DNA of 64,000 nucleotides from Stigmatella aurantiaca (GTDB lineage Bacteria > Myxococcota > Myxococcia > Myxococcales > Myxococcaceae): positions 62,001 to 126,000 of the forward strand of contig NZ_FOAP01000019.1 in the NCBI RefSeq assembly GCF_900109545.1, given 5' to 3'. The translations under genes were made by a program, and so were the position numbers. Positions within the stretch are counted from its first letter, which is position 1, and each line of letters starts with the position of its first letter. Below the pieces are notes generated by a model that saw only the letters and a program-made list of their open reading frames with translations, searched no databases and was not told the DNA's origin. Shown piece by piece: positions 8,150 through 17,441 of this stretch.

Positions 8150-9796
8150 TCAGAGGGAGGCGGAGGGCCAGAAGGGCACGGCCTTGCCCGGGGGCGTGAG
8201 CCATACGGACTCCAGGAGCCGCAGCGCCTCCTGGTCCCCCGCGTGGTGGGCCGTGCCCGGGAGCTGCGCGGCCAGCAGCAGGCCCGCGAGGAGCGCCCCC
8301 CCCGCCAGCACCGCCCCCGTGGGCCGGGTGTGCTCCGGTGAGCCCAGCCGAAGGAAGGCCCAGGCCGCCATCGTCAGCAAGGCCAGGAGCAGGGGGGCGG
8401 CCGCCAGCGGTTGGGGGACGCCCCAGAAGCTCAGCACGGTGGGCGTCAGGTAGCCCGCCTTCAGCAGGGGGACGGTCAGGGCGAGGAGCGCGCTGGAGAC
8501 CTGGTCCGGCACGTAGTTGATGAGCGTCACCGCGCCGGTGATGAGGATGGACACCGCGCATGCCGCCGCCGCGGCGCCCAGCAGCCCGGGGTGGTGGCTC
8601 GCGCGCAAGCGCTCCAGGAGCCAGGCAATGGGCAGCAGCAGGAAGGGCACGAGCCCGGTCAGGTGCCGGGGGCCTGTCGTCCACCCCCACGAGTCATAGG
8701 AGAACGACGAGGTGAAGTAGGTGTACCCGGCCAGGAGCACCGCCGTGAGCCAGAAAAGCGCCCGCCACTCTCCGGAGGCCCGGGCCTCCCGCCGCATGAG
8801 GACGAGGCCCGGCAGGGCCAGCAGCAGGAAGGGCGACAGGGTGAACAGCCCGCGCAGCGGTGAGAAGAACGAGAGCAGGAATGCGCGGGGATCCGGATAG
8901 CGGATGCCCAGGAAGCCCCCCAGGTGCCACGGCTGGTAGGCCGCGTCGTTGAGGTACTTGTATCCGCTCGCCAGCGGGTGTCCGAAGGTTGCCTGGTGGT
9001 AGAGCATCAGCGCGGCGACGAAGGGCAGGGCGCCCAGCGTGGCCAGGCCCAGGGCCCGTCCCATGCGCACGAGCCGGGTCCGCCACGGCTCCGGGCGCCC
9101 CAGCAGGCCGAGCGCCGCGTACAGCACCAGTCCCCCCACCCCCAGCGCGCCTGTGTACTCGGCCGCCACCGTGGCCCCCGCGAAGGCTCCGGCCACGAGG
9201 TAGCCGCGCTCCCGCCACTCGTCCCGCGCGCACCGCCACAGGGCATAGAAGCCCCCGAAGAGCAGCACCGCCGTGGGCTGATGGCTCATGAAGAGCAAGG
9301 AGTAGCTGTAGGCCAGGGAGCCCAGCCCGTACGTCACCGTCACCCCGTCCGAGACGGCGGGGCTCACGTAGGCGAGCAGGAAGCGGCGCACGGCCCACAG
9401 CATCGCCAGGGTGGGCAGGACCGTGAGCAAGAGCCGGCTGAAGAAGACCAGCGGGATTTCGGGCACCGCGTACCGGAACCCTCCGCCCGCGGCCCTCAGC
9501 GCCGCATAGAGCGGCACCGCCGCGAAGGACATCAGCGGCGCCTTGGAGGGGTAGTACTTCCCGTCCTTCACCGACAGGTCCCCCACATAGCCGTAGTCCC
9601 GCAGCGCCTGGTTGATGTCCAGCGTGCCGTATTCGACCAGCGCCCGGGTCTGCCACAGCCGGCACAGCTCGTTGGGCGAGCGCAGGCCGGGGTGGTAGGG
9701 GAACGCCAGCACGTACAGCGCGGCCAGCACGGCCCAGACCCAGCGGGAGGTCCGGACCGGGGCCGGAGCGGGCGGCGGGGCGGGGGACCGCGTCAC
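8150..9796 (-). CDS. polytopic membrane protein, GT-C glycosyltransferase-like
   Basis: 548 residues with roughly 11-12 predicted membrane helices. The first loop after helix 1 carries HPGLRSPNELCRLWQTRALVEYG, placed where GT-C transferases keep their acidic catalytic residue (here NE), and a large periplasmic loop near the middle contains TTGPRHLTGLVPFLL, a pattern seen in dolichyl/polyprenyl-phosphate-dependent sugar transferases and O-mannosyl-like proteins. A GTG start at 9796 lies 4 nt after the stop of the GT2-methyltransferase gene, so the two are probably co-transcribed. A role in attaching a lipid-linked sugar is inference. Confidence 0.7.
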   Translation of the reverse strand: MTRSPAPPPAPAPVRTSRWVWAVLAALYVLAFPYHPGLRSPNELCRLWQTRALVEYGTLDINQALRDYGYVGDLSVKDGKYYPSKAPLMSFAAVPLYAALRAAGGGFRYAVPEIPLVFFSRLLLTVLPTLAMLWAVRRFLLAYVSPAVSDGVTVTYGLGSLAYSYSLLFMSHQPTAVLLFGGFYALWRCARDEWRERGYLVAGAFAGATVAAEYTGALGVGGLVLYAALGLLGRPEPWRTRLVRMGRALGLATLGALPFVAALMLYHQATFGHPLASGYKYLNDAAYQPWHLGGFLGIRYPDPRAFLLSFFSPLRGLFTLSPFLLLALPGLVLMRREARASGEWRALFWLTAVLLAGYTYFTSSFSYDSWGWTTGPRHLTGLVPFLLLPIAWLLERLRASHHPGLLGAAAAACAVSILITGAVTLINYVPDQVSSALLALTVPLLKAGYLTPTVLSFWGVPQPLAAAPLLLALLTMAAWAFLRLGSPEHTRPTGAVLAGGALLAGLLLAAQLPGTAHHAGDQEALRLLESVWLTPPGKAVPFWPSASL

Positions 9797-9800
9797 GGCG

Positions 9801-11168
9801 TCAGCCGGCCGTTTCCGTGACGCGGGCCACGGCGAACAGGCTCATTCCCACCGGCAGCTTCACGTGCCGCTCCGTCTGCGCAAGCAGCGGTGCCAGCTGG
9901 TCGTACAGCTTGAGCTGGAACTTGGGCATCGCGCGCCGGCGCAGCAGCCGGCTGTTCACGAACCAGCCCGGGATGCCCACCAGGTTCATCCACTCCAGCG
10001 TGTCCACCGTGAAGCCGCCTGCCTCCAGCACCTCGCGCAGCGCCTTCGGCGTGTAGCGCCGGTAGTGGCCCACCGCCTCGTCCATCGAGCCGAAGAGCTG
10101 CGGCAGCGCGGGCACCAGGATGACCACCTTGCCGCCCACCGGGAGAATCTGCCGGAAGCGGCGCACCGCCGCCGCGTCATCCGGGATGTGCTCCAGCACG
10201 TTGGACAGGACGATGGTGTCCAGCCGCTCCGCCTGGAGCGACTCCCAGTCGGCCAGCGCCACGTCCGACAGGTACGGCCGCACGTGCGGCTTGCCCCGGA
10301 ACAGGTTCTTCAGCCGGTCCACGTAGAAGCGGTCCACTTCCAGTGCGATGAGCAGCTCGAGCCCGGCTTCCAGCTCCCGGGTGATGGTGCCGATGCCCGC
10401 GCCAATCTCCAGCACGCGCCGGCCCAGGTGCTCGCGAAAGCGCTTGCCCAGCCAGGCGTTGTAGTTGTGCGCCCCGTCCATCCGCTCCAGCGAGGTGTAG
10501 CCCTCGTGCTGGTTGTCCGCGTCGTCGCGCACGGTGGCGTAGCGCATGAGCGTGCGCAGCTGGGACAGGTGCGAGGCCAGCGGCCGGGTGGGCACCGCGG
10601 TGAGCGGCAGCGGCACCTCGGCGAGCCGGTAGAGCTGCGCGGCGAGCTTCACCACCAGCTCCGCGTCCACCGCGTCATCGTCGCAGGTCAGCGTCACCGA
10701 GCGCAGCGCCTCCGTCCGGAAGGCCCGGGCCCCCGTGAGCGGATCCGCCAGCGCCGTGTCCGTGACGAACCGGGCGAAGCCTCCCAGGGCCCGGCCGGCC
10801 AGCAGCTCGGGCTTCAGGCCCGGCACCGTCCGGCGGCCGAAGACTCCGTCCGCCGTGTCCTCATGGATGGGCCGGCACAGGGCTTCGTAGGCCGCCAGGC
10901 TGTAGGCCTCGTCCGGATCCTGAAGCACCGTCACCGCGCCCGTCACCTTCGAGAGCGCCGCCCGGATGGCTGCTCCCTTGCCCACCTGGCCGGATAGGAC
11001 GTGCAGGCGCGGGCCCGGCGTCACTTCCAGAGGGCCCTCTCCGGCGAGTACCACTTCATGCGAGCCCGCCAGCGCATGGGCGAAGCGGGCCGCGGCGGCT
11101 GCCGTGGAGGGCGTATAAGGAAGGATGACGGAAAGAGACGGATTCACGGACGCGTCACTAGCACACAT
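9801..11168 (-). CDS. bifunctional GT2 glycosyltransferase / methyltransferase fusion
   Basis: About 455 residues from the ATG at 11168 (open frame reaches 11312, but the extra segment does not look coding). Residues about 10-215 form a GT2-like domain (LSVILPY start, QDPDEAY acidic motif, DPLTGARAF block typical of dolichyl-phosphate-mannose-synthase-like GT2). From about 246 a class I methyltransferase follows (RRVLEIGAGIGTITREL motif I, LDTIVLSNVLEHIPDD motif IV). The fusion suggests one protein that transfers a sugar and methylates sugar or carrier. It is divergent from the Wzc-type kinase gene, sharing its upstream region, so it likely belongs to the polysaccharide locus. Confidence 0.8.
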   Translation of the reverse strand: MCASDASVNPSLSVILPYTPSTAAAAARFAHALAGSHEVVLAGEGPLEVTPGPRLHVLSGQVGKGAAIRAALSKVTGAVTVLQDPDEAYSLAAYEALCRPIHEDTADGVFGRRTVPGLKPELLAGRALGGFARFVTDTALADPLTGARAFRTEALRSVTLTCDDDAVDAELVVKLAAQLYRLAEVPLPLTAVPTRPLASHLSQLRTLMRYATVRDDADNQHEGYTSLERMDGAHNYNAWLGKRFREHLGRRVLEIGAGIGTITRELEAGLELLIALEVDRFYVDRLKNLFRGKPHVRPYLSDVALADWESLQAERLDTIVLSNVLEHIPDDAAAVRRFRQILPVGGKVVILVPALPQLFGSMDEAVGHYRRYTPKALREVLEAGGFTVDTLEWMNLVGIPGWFVNSRLLRRRAMPKFQLKLYDQLAPLLAQTERHVKLPVGMSLFAVARVTETAG

Positions 11169-11288
11169 GCTAGGAGGCAGGGGGGCGGAGCCGGAGGAAT
11201 GCCCGGCGGACGTCCAGGCGTTTGGGGTACGCGTTTTGGAAGATTGACCCTCTGGCCCCGCCGAGGCACGCTCGGAACAGACTGTGGG

Positions 11289-11294
11289 TATAAG
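11289..11294 (+). promoter_or_regulatory. possible extended -10 element upstream of the wzc-type gene
   Basis: TGGGTATAAG contains a TATAAG hexamer with an extended-TG context about 60 bp before the proposed TTG start. No good -35 lies 17 bp upstream. This is a weak call made by eye. Confidence 0.2.
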
Positions 11295-11354
11295 TCGGGC
11301 CAGGGAATCCATGCCAGGCCAACGCCTCGCGCGGGAAGAGTCCAGGAGAGCCCT

Positions 11355-13547
11355 TTGGATGTTTCAGTGAACGGCCCGGCAGGTGCGGGCATGACGCCTT
11401 TGAACGTGATGCGCTTCGTGCGCGCGTTGTGGCGCCGCAAGTGGCTGGTCCTGGGCGTGGCCATCCTCATCACCGGCGGCGTGTCATTGCAGTCCCTGCG
11501 CCAGCCCAAGGTGTACGCCGCCAGCACCTCGCTCATCATCGACGTGACCGCCCCGCGCATCCTCGATGGCGAGGTGAAGGAGGTCATGGGCGAGGAGCGC
11601 AGCAACTACTGGTTCAACAAGGAGTACTACACCACCCAGAACGAGATCATCACCTCGCGGGCGGTGTCCATGCGGGTGGTGGACAAGCTGGGGCTGCAGC
11701 ACGACCCGGGCTTCCTCGGCTTGTCCCACCTCAAGGACGAGAAGGAGCGCAGCCAGGCCATGCAGGGCGCGGATGCGGCCGGGCTGCTCCAGTCGCGCAT
11801 CCGCGTGCAGCCCGTCCGGGACTCGCGCGTGGTGACCGTCTCCGTGGAGGACCTGGATCCCCAGCGCGCCGCGCTGCTCGCCAACGAGGTGGCGCAGGCC
11901 TACATGGCCGAGAACCTGGCCCTCAAGCTGCGCACCACCGAGAGCGCCACCGTGTGGCTGGAGGAGCGCCGGGGGGAGCTGGAGCGCAGCTCCAAGGTGA
12001 GCGAGCTGGCCCTGTATGATTTCAAGAAGGAGTCCGACGTGCTGTCCACCTCGCTGGAGGACCGGATGAGCATCGTCAGCGACCGCATCAACAGCTACAA
12101 CCTGGCGCTCACCGAGGTGCGCACGCGCATCGCGGGGCTCCTGGGCCGCGTGGAGTCCATCCGCCACCTGCGCAAGTCCGCCGATTCGGGGGACATGACG
12201 TGGGCCGAGGCGGTGCCCGGCGCGGATGACACCGCCCTGCAGGAGTTCAAGCGCCGGTTCATCGAGCAGCGCGTGGCGTGCGTGGAGCTGACCGAGCGGT
12301 ACCTGCCCGAGCACCCGAAGATGCTCGAGTGCGAGCGCAAGCTGGCCGTGGTGAAGCTGGACTTCGAGCGCAGCCTCAACAACGTGGTGCGCAAGGCGGA
12401 GGCGGAGCTGGCCGAGGCGCAGGCCAAGGAGAAGAACCTCGTGCGCCTGCTGGCCACCACCAAGGACGAGGCGTTCGAGGTGGGCAAGAAGGAGATCGAA
12501 TTCGACCGCCTGCGCCGCGAGGCCGACAACAACCGCCGCCTGTACGAGCTGGTCCTCAAGCGGCTCAAGGACATCGAGCTGTCGGGCCTTTTGCGCACCA
12601 GCAACGTGCGCGTGTTGGATCCGGCCCGGCCGCAGTTCATGCCCATCAAGCCCAATGTCCGGCGCAGCGTGATGATGGCGCTGGCCCTGGGGCTCCTCGC
12701 GGGCGTGGGCGTGGTGGTGCTCCTGGAGTTCCTGGAGCGCAGCATCGCATCCCAGACGGATGTGGAGCAGAAGCTGGGGCTCGCGTTCCTGGGCTTCGTG
12801 CCGCACGTGGAGGGCAAGGAGGACAACCTCCCCGAGAAGGACTTGTACGTCCACCGCCAGCCCAAGTCCTCCGTGGCCGAGTGCTGCCGGGCCATCCGGA
12901 CAAACCTCCTGTTCATGTCTCCGGACAAGCCCTTCAAGACGCTGGTCGTCACCTCCAGCGGTCCCCAGGAGGGCAAGTCCACGAGCTGCATCTTCCTGGG
13001 CGTGGCCATGGCCCAGAGCGGCAACCGCGTGCTCCTCATGGACACGGACATGCGAAGGCCCCGGCTGCACAAGGCCTTCGGTGTGCCCAACGACGTGGGC
13101 ATCAGCTCGCTCGTGGTGGGCGAGGGCTCGCTGGACCGGGCCATCAAGAGCACCGAGGTGCCCAACCTCTTCGTGCTGCCCTGCGGCCCCATTCCGCCCA
13201 ACCCGGCGGAGCTCCTGCACACCCAGGCCTTCGCCGAGCTGCTGAAGACGGTCGGCGGGAAGTTCGACCGCATCCTGCTCGACAGCCCGCCGCTCAATGC
13301 CGTCTCGGACTCGGCGGTGCTGGCCACGCAGGTGGATGGCGTGATGCTGGTGCTGCGCGCGGGGAAGACGAACCAGGATGCTGCCCGGCGCGCCCTGCGC
13401 TCGCTGGCCGATGTGCAGGCGCAGATGTATGGCGCCATCCTCAACGATTTGGACGCGACGGACGGCCGGTACAAGGAATCGTACCTCTACTATCGCGATG
13501 AGTACGGGCCGCGCGAGGAAGTGAAGGACAGGGTGGCCTCTTCGTGA
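11355..13547 (+). CDS. Wzc-type polysaccharide chain-length regulator / BY-kinase
   Basis: About 730 residues. A Wzz domain is bounded by two membrane helices (about 30-50 and 438-460) with a long periplasmic coiled-coil between. The cytoplasmic bacterial tyrosine kinase follows: Walker A SGPQEGKSTS (about 535), Walker A' VLLMDTDMRRP (about 560), Walker B ILLDSPP (about 640), and a C-terminal tyrosine cluster YKESYLYYRDEYG for autophosphorylation. Fused Wzz-kinases control export and length of capsule/exopolysaccharide; myxobacterial relatives include BtkA/BtkB. The TTG at 11355 has AGGAG 6 nt upstream; GTG 11367 and ATG 11391 are alternatives. It heads a five-gene operon in which the next three genes start by 4-nt stop/start overlaps and the fifth by a longer overlap. 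Confidence 0.9.
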   Translation: MDVSVNGPAGAGMTPLNVMRFVRALWRRKWLVLGVAILITGGVSLQSLRQPKVYAASTSLIIDVTAPRILDGEVKEVMGEERSNYWFNKEYYTTQNEIITSRAVSMRVVDKLGLQHDPGFLGLSHLKDEKERSQAMQGADAAGLLQSRIRVQPVRDSRVVTVSVEDLDPQRAALLANEVAQAYMAENLALKLRTTESATVWLEERRGELERSSKVSELALYDFKKESDVLSTSLEDRMSIVSDRINSYNLALTEVRTRIAGLLGRVESIRHLRKSADSGDMTWAEAVPGADDTALQEFKRRFIEQRVACVELTERYLPEHPKMLECERKLAVVKLDFERSLNNVVRKAEAELAEAQAKEKNLVRLLATTKDEAFEVGKKEIEFDRLRREADNNRRLYELVLKRLKDIELSGLLRTSNVRVLDPARPQFMPIKPNVRRSVMMALALGLLAGVGVVVLLEFLERSIASQTDVEQKLGLAFLGFVPHVEGKEDNLPEKDLYVHRQPKSSVAECCRAIRTNLLFMSPDKPFKTLVVTSSGPQEGKSTSCIFLGVAMAQSGNRVLLMDTDMRRPRLHKAFGVPNDVGISSLVVGEGSLDRAIKSTEVPNLFVLPCGPIPPNPAELLHTQAFAELLKTVGGKFDRILLDSPPLNAVSDSAVLATQVDGVMLVLRAGKTNQDAARRALRSLADVQAQMYGAILNDLDATDGRYKESYLYYRDEYGPREEVKDRVASS

Positions 13548-14779
13548 GCCGTTCCAGTTCGGGTCTGCGGGTGCTGCACCTGGGCAAGTTCTATCCCCCC
13601 GCCTCCGGCGGCATGGAGGCGCACGTCCAGACGCTCGCGCAAGCCCAGGCGGCGCTGGGGACGCGCGTCGAGGTGCTGTGCATCAACCACTCGGCCGAGG
13701 GCGAGGGCTTCAGCCACGAGTTCCGGGGCCGCAGCGCCACCCGCGAGGAGTGGGATGGGCCCGTGCGCGTGACGCGCCTGGGGCGCTGGGCCTCGCTGCT
13801 GCGCATGGATGTGTTGCCGGAGCTGGTGCCCGAGCTGGTGCGGGCGCTCTCCCGCGGCGTGGACATCCTCCACGTGCACACGCCCAACCCCACCATGGTG
13901 CTGGCGCTGGATGCGCTGCCCTGGCTGCCCACGGTGGTTGTCACCCACCACAGTGACGTCATCCGTCAGCGGGTGGCCGGCGCGCTCTTCCGGCCCTTCG
14001 AGATGCTGCTGTACACGCGCGCCCGCCGGGTGCTGGCCACCAGCGAGGCGTATGTGGGGGGCTCGTCCCTGCTCAAGCGCTTCCGCCGGAAGGTGCGCGC
14101 GTTGCCGCTGGGCGTGGACTTGGCCCCCTGGCTCTCGCCGTCCCCCGCGGCCCTGGAGGCCGAGGCCCGCTGGCGCGGCCAGGACGATGCGCCGCTCTGG
14201 GTGATGGTGGGCCGGCTCGTCTATTACAAGGGGCTCTTCACCGCCCTGGAGGCCCTGGCCAAGGTGCCGGGCCGGTTGCTAGTGGTGGGCGTGGGGCCGC
14301 TGGAGCAGGAGGGCCGGAGCCGGGCCCGGGAGCTGGGCGTCGAGGACCGGGTGACGTGGGCCGGGTACCTGTCGCCGGAGGAGCTTGCCGGCGCGTACCG
14401 GGCTTCGACTGCCCTCTGGTTTCCGAGCAACGCCCGCAGCGAGGCCTACGGGCTGTCGCAGATCGAAGCCATGGCGAGCGGCAAGCCCGTCATCAACACC
14501 GCCATTCCCCACTCGGGGGTGGCGTGGGTGAGCCTGCATGAGCAGACAGGGCTCACCGTGCCGGTGGGCGATGCGTGGGCGCTGGCGAAGGCCGCCCGGC
14601 GTCTGCTGGAGGAGCCAGGGCTGGCCGAGCGGTTAGGGCGCGCGGCGCGCGAGCGGGCCCAGTCCGAGTTCCAGCACACGGTGATGGCCGAGCACAGCCT
14701 CTCGCTCTATGCCGAGGCCCTGCGGTCCTCCTCCGCCGCCGTCCGTCAGGACAAGGCCGTGCGGGAGGAGAGGCCGTGA
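13544..14779 (+). CDS. GT4-family glycosyltransferase
   Basis: 411 residues with the GT-B fold of GT4. The N-terminus has the glycine-rich acceptor-side loop PPASGGMEAHVQTLA; the C-terminal nucleotide-sugar site shows VGRLVYYKG and the E(x7)E motif in SEAYGLSQIEAM. It would transfer a sugar from a nucleotide donor to a lipid-linked glycan on the cytoplasmic face. The GTG start overlaps the kinase stop codon by 4 nt (GTGA), which implies translational coupling. Donor and linkage cannot be predicted. Confidence 0.9.
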   Translation: MSRSSSGLRVLHLGKFYPPASGGMEAHVQTLAQAQAALGTRVEVLCINHSAEGEGFSHEFRGRSATREEWDGPVRVTRLGRWASLLRMDVLPELVPELVRALSRGVDILHVHTPNPTMVLALDALPWLPTVVVTHHSDVIRQRVAGALFRPFEMLLYTRARRVLATSEAYVGGSSLLKRFRRKVRALPLGVDLAPWLSPSPAALEAEARWRGQDDAPLWVMVGRLVYYKGLFTALEALAKVPGRLLVVGVGPLEQEGRSRARELGVEDRVTWAGYLSPEELAGAYRASTALWFPSNARSEAYGLSQIEAMASGKPVINTAIPHSGVAWVSLHEQTGLTVPVGDAWALAKAARRLLEEPGLAERLGRAARERAQSEFQHTVMAEHSLSLYAEALRSSSAAVRQDKAVREERP

Positions 14780-15939
14780 GCGGACCGGACGCCGGGTCCT
14801 CGCCGCCGCGCTCCAGGGACACCGTTCTCCACGTCCACAGCGGCAACCTGTATGGCGGGGTGGAGTCGTTTCTGCGGACGCTGGCCCGGGAGCAGCGCGG
14901 CGCGCCCGGCCCCACCCATGCCTTCGCGCTCTGCTTCGAAGGCCGGATGAGCCAGGAGCTGCGGGAGGCAGGGGCCTCCGTGTCCGTGCTGGGCGGGGCG
15001 CGGGTGAGCCGTCCCTGGTCGGTGTGGCGGGCCCGGGGAGCGCTCGCGGAGCTGCTGCGGCGCGAGCGGTATTCGGCGGTGGTGTGCCATTCGCCCTGGT
15101 CCCAGGCCATTTTTGGTCCGGTGGTGCGCTCTGCGGGGCTGCCGCTCGTCTTCTTCCAGCATGACGCGCTGGAGGGAAAGCACTGGCTGGAGCGGTGGGC
15201 CCGGGTGACGCCGCCGGACCTGAGCATCTCCAACAGCCGGTTCACGGCGGGGACTCTGCGCAACGTCTACCCGCACATTCCGGGCAAGGTGCGCTACCTG
15301 CCCGTGGTGCCCCCCGTGTCCGTGAGCAGCGGCGAGGAGCGGGCCCGGGTGCGCGCCGAGCTGGGCACGGGCGCGAACGACGTCGTCATCATCCAGGCCT
15401 GCCGCATGGAGGCCTGGAAGGGCCACCGGTTGCTCCTGGAGGCGCTCGGGCGCCTGCGGCAGGTGCCGGGCTGGGTGCTCTGGGTGGCTGGCGGGGCGCA
15501 GCGCCCCTACGAGGCGCGGTACCTGGAGGGGCTGGAGGCCCTGGCGTCCGAGCTGGGCATCCGGGAGCGGGTGCGGTTCCTGGGGCAGCGCTCGGATGTG
15601 CCGCGGCTGCTGCGCGCGGCGGACATCCACTGTCAGCCCAACCTGGGGCCCGAGCCTTTCGGCATCGCCTTCATCGAGGCCCTGCAGGCCCGGCTGCCCG
15701 TGGTCACCACCGCCATGGGCGGGCCGCTGGAGATTGTCGACAGCTCCTGTGGCGTGCTCGTCGCGCCCGAGCCTGAGCCCCTGGCCGAGGCCCTGCGGCG
15801 GCTGATGGCGGCGCCCGAGGAGCGGCAGCGGCTGGGGGCCGCGGGGCCCGCGCGCGCCACGGCGCTCTGTGAGCCCAACGTGTTCTTCCAGGGACTGGCC
15901 GAGGACTTTCAGTCCCTGGCCGCGCGAGGCCACCGATGA
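14776..15939 (+). CDS. GT4-family glycosyltransferase
   Basis: 387 residues from the GTG at 14776, which overlaps the previous stop (GTGA) and has GGGAGGAG 5-12 nt upstream; the longer open frame to 14575 is an in-gene shadow. GT-B features include SGNLYGGVESFL at the N-terminus, a donor-domain start at CRMEAWKGH, and the E(x7)E motif in EPFGIAFIEAL. It is third in the polysaccharide operon, between another GT4 and the polymerase/ligase candidate. Confidence 0.9.
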   Translation: MSGPDAGSSPPRSRDTVLHVHSGNLYGGVESFLRTLAREQRGAPGPTHAFALCFEGRMSQELREAGASVSVLGGARVSRPWSVWRARGALAELLRRERYSAVVCHSPWSQAIFGPVVRSAGLPLVFFQHDALEGKHWLERWARVTPPDLSISNSRFTAGTLRNVYPHIPGKVRYLPVVPPVSVSSGEERARVRAELGTGANDVVIIQACRMEAWKGHRLLLEALGRLRQVPGWVLWVAGGAQRPYEARYLEGLEALASELGIRERVRFLGQRSDVPRLLRAADIHCQPNLGPEPFGIAFIEALQARLPVVTTAMGGPLEIVDSSCGVLVAPEPEPLAEALRRLMAAPEERQRLGAAGPARATALCEPNVFFQGLAEDFQSLAARGHR

Positions 15940-17441
15940 AAGGGCTGGGCGGGTCCTTCCAGGGCCCCCGGCCGCTTCAGGGACCGGGGGTGCTGAATCA
16001 GCGGTATGTCCGCCGCGTTCCCCCGTCCGGGGCCGCCGCGCCCGAGGCCGTGAGCGAGGCGCCCGCCGCGCCGGCGCCGCAGGTCCGCAAGGGCCTGCTC
16101 TCCTCGAGCGCCCTGGTGCCGCTCTTCATCGCCGTGCAGATCCTCACCCAGCTCGCCTTGCTGTGGGAGGTGCTCGCCCCGCTGCGGATGATCTTCCGCA
16201 TCTTCTCGTTCGGGGCGAGCCTGGTGCTGCTGGCCATCGTGCCCGGCGAGAAGCTGCGGCACCCCGCCTTGCCCTTCGCGCTGGCGGCCATGGCCGTCAC
16301 CGCGCTGAACATCCTCCACCCCCAGACGAGCAGCCTGCTGGCGGGCGCGGCCCAACTGGGCATCCAGTTCTCCGTCCTCGCGCCGCTCATCTGGGTCACC
16401 CGGCTGCGCATCGACGCGCAGGCCCTGCGGCGCACGCTGGGGCTGCTCTTCCTGTTCAACGCGGCGAGCGCGGCCCTGGGCGTGTTGCAGGTCTACTACC
16501 CGGGTCAGTTCCAGCCCGCCATGTCGGCCGTCATCGAGAGCATGGGCGAGGCCTACACCCAGAGCCTCCAGTTCGTGGGCCCCAGCGGCGAGCGCATCTT
16601 CCGGCCCTTCGGGCTCACCGACACGCCCGGCGGCGCCACCACGGGAGCCTTCTACGCCGTGCTGCTCGGCAGCGGCTTTCTGCTCAGCTCGAAGAAGGGT
16701 CTCATCCGCTGGGTGAGCCTGGGCGGCATCTTCCTGGGCATCGTCAGCCTCTACCTGTGCCAGGTGCGCGCCAGCGCGGTGATGTTGCTGGTGTGCATGA
16801 TGGCCATCGTCGGGGTGCTGGCGCTCAATGGCCGGCTCCTGCGGATGACCAAGCTCATCGCCGTGGTGGGTGGCTTCGCCATCGCGGGCTTCGGGTGGGC
16901 CGCCACCATGGGGGGCGATGCCGTCACCAGCCGCTGGAACTCGCTCTTCGAGGAAGAGGCGGGCGACGTCTATTACAGCAACCGCGGGCGCTTCCTCGAC
17001 AGCGCCTTCACGCACTACCTGCCGGAGTATCCCCTGGGCGCGGGGTTCGGCCGCTACGGGATGGCCAACGCCTACTTCGGCGACAACAGCGATCCGGAAC
17101 GGCCGCCCCTGTGGGTGGAGATTCAGTGGGCAGGCTGGATTCTGGATGGCGGCATCTTCGTGCTGGTGCTCTATCCGCTGGCGCTGCTCGCCACGCTGTT
17201 CTGGTCCTTGCGGCTCGCCTCCAGCAAGGACGATGAACACGAGTTCTGGCTCTGGGGCAGCATCCTCTTTGGCTTCAACCTGGGCGCCATCGCCATCACC
17301 TTCAGCTACCCGTTCTTCATGAGCCAGACGGGCATGGTGTTCTGGCTGCTCAACGCCGCCCTCTTCGGCGCCCACCACCACGCGCGTCAGCAGGCCCGTG
17401 CCTCCCTTCCGAATGAGACCCTACACGCTCATCGCCGGTGA
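15936..17441 (+). CDS. O-antigen polymerase/ligase-like membrane protein (Wzy/WaaL family)
   Basis: 501 residues with about 10-11 membrane helices after a 55-residue Pro/Ala-rich cytoplasmic tail. The large periplasmic loop near residues 340-385 (YYSNRGRFLDSAFTHYLPEY, then PLGAGFGRYG) matches the Wzy_C/O-antigen-ligase pattern, where R and H residues contact the lipid-linked glycan. It probably polymerises or ligates repeat units on the outer face of the inner membrane. The ATG at 15936 overlaps the previous stop by 4 nt (ATGA). Polymerase and ligase cannot be separated from sequence alone; the adjacent Wzc favours polymerase. Confidence 0.85.
   Translation: MKGLGGSFQGPRPLQGPGVLNQRYVRRVPPSGAAAPEAVSEAPAAPAPQVRKGLLSSSALVPLFIAVQILTQLALLWEVLAPLRMIFRIFSFGASLVLLAIVPGEKLRHPALPFALAAMAVTALNILHPQTSSLLAGAAQLGIQFSVLAPLIWVTRLRIDAQALRRTLGLLFLFNAASAALGVLQVYYPGQFQPAMSAVIESMGEAYTQSLQFVGPSGERIFRPFGLTDTPGGATTGAFYAVLLGSGFLLSSKKGLIRWVSLGGIFLGIVSLYLCQVRASAVMLLVCMMAIVGVLALNGRLLRMTKLIAVVGGFAIAGFGWAATMGGDAVTSRWNSLFEEEAGDVYYSNRGRFLDSAFTHYLPEYPLGAGFGRYGMANAYFGDNSDPERPPLWVEIQWAGWILDGGIFVLVLYPLALLATLFWSLRLASSKDDEHEFWLWGSILFGFNLGAIAITFSYPFFMSQTGMVFWLLNAALFGAHHHARQQARASLPNETLHAHRR

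Noticed and set aside
11484-13220. Minus-strand open frame of 578 codons over the wzc-type gene
   Set aside because: Antisense shadow; the plus strand has clear kinase motifs.
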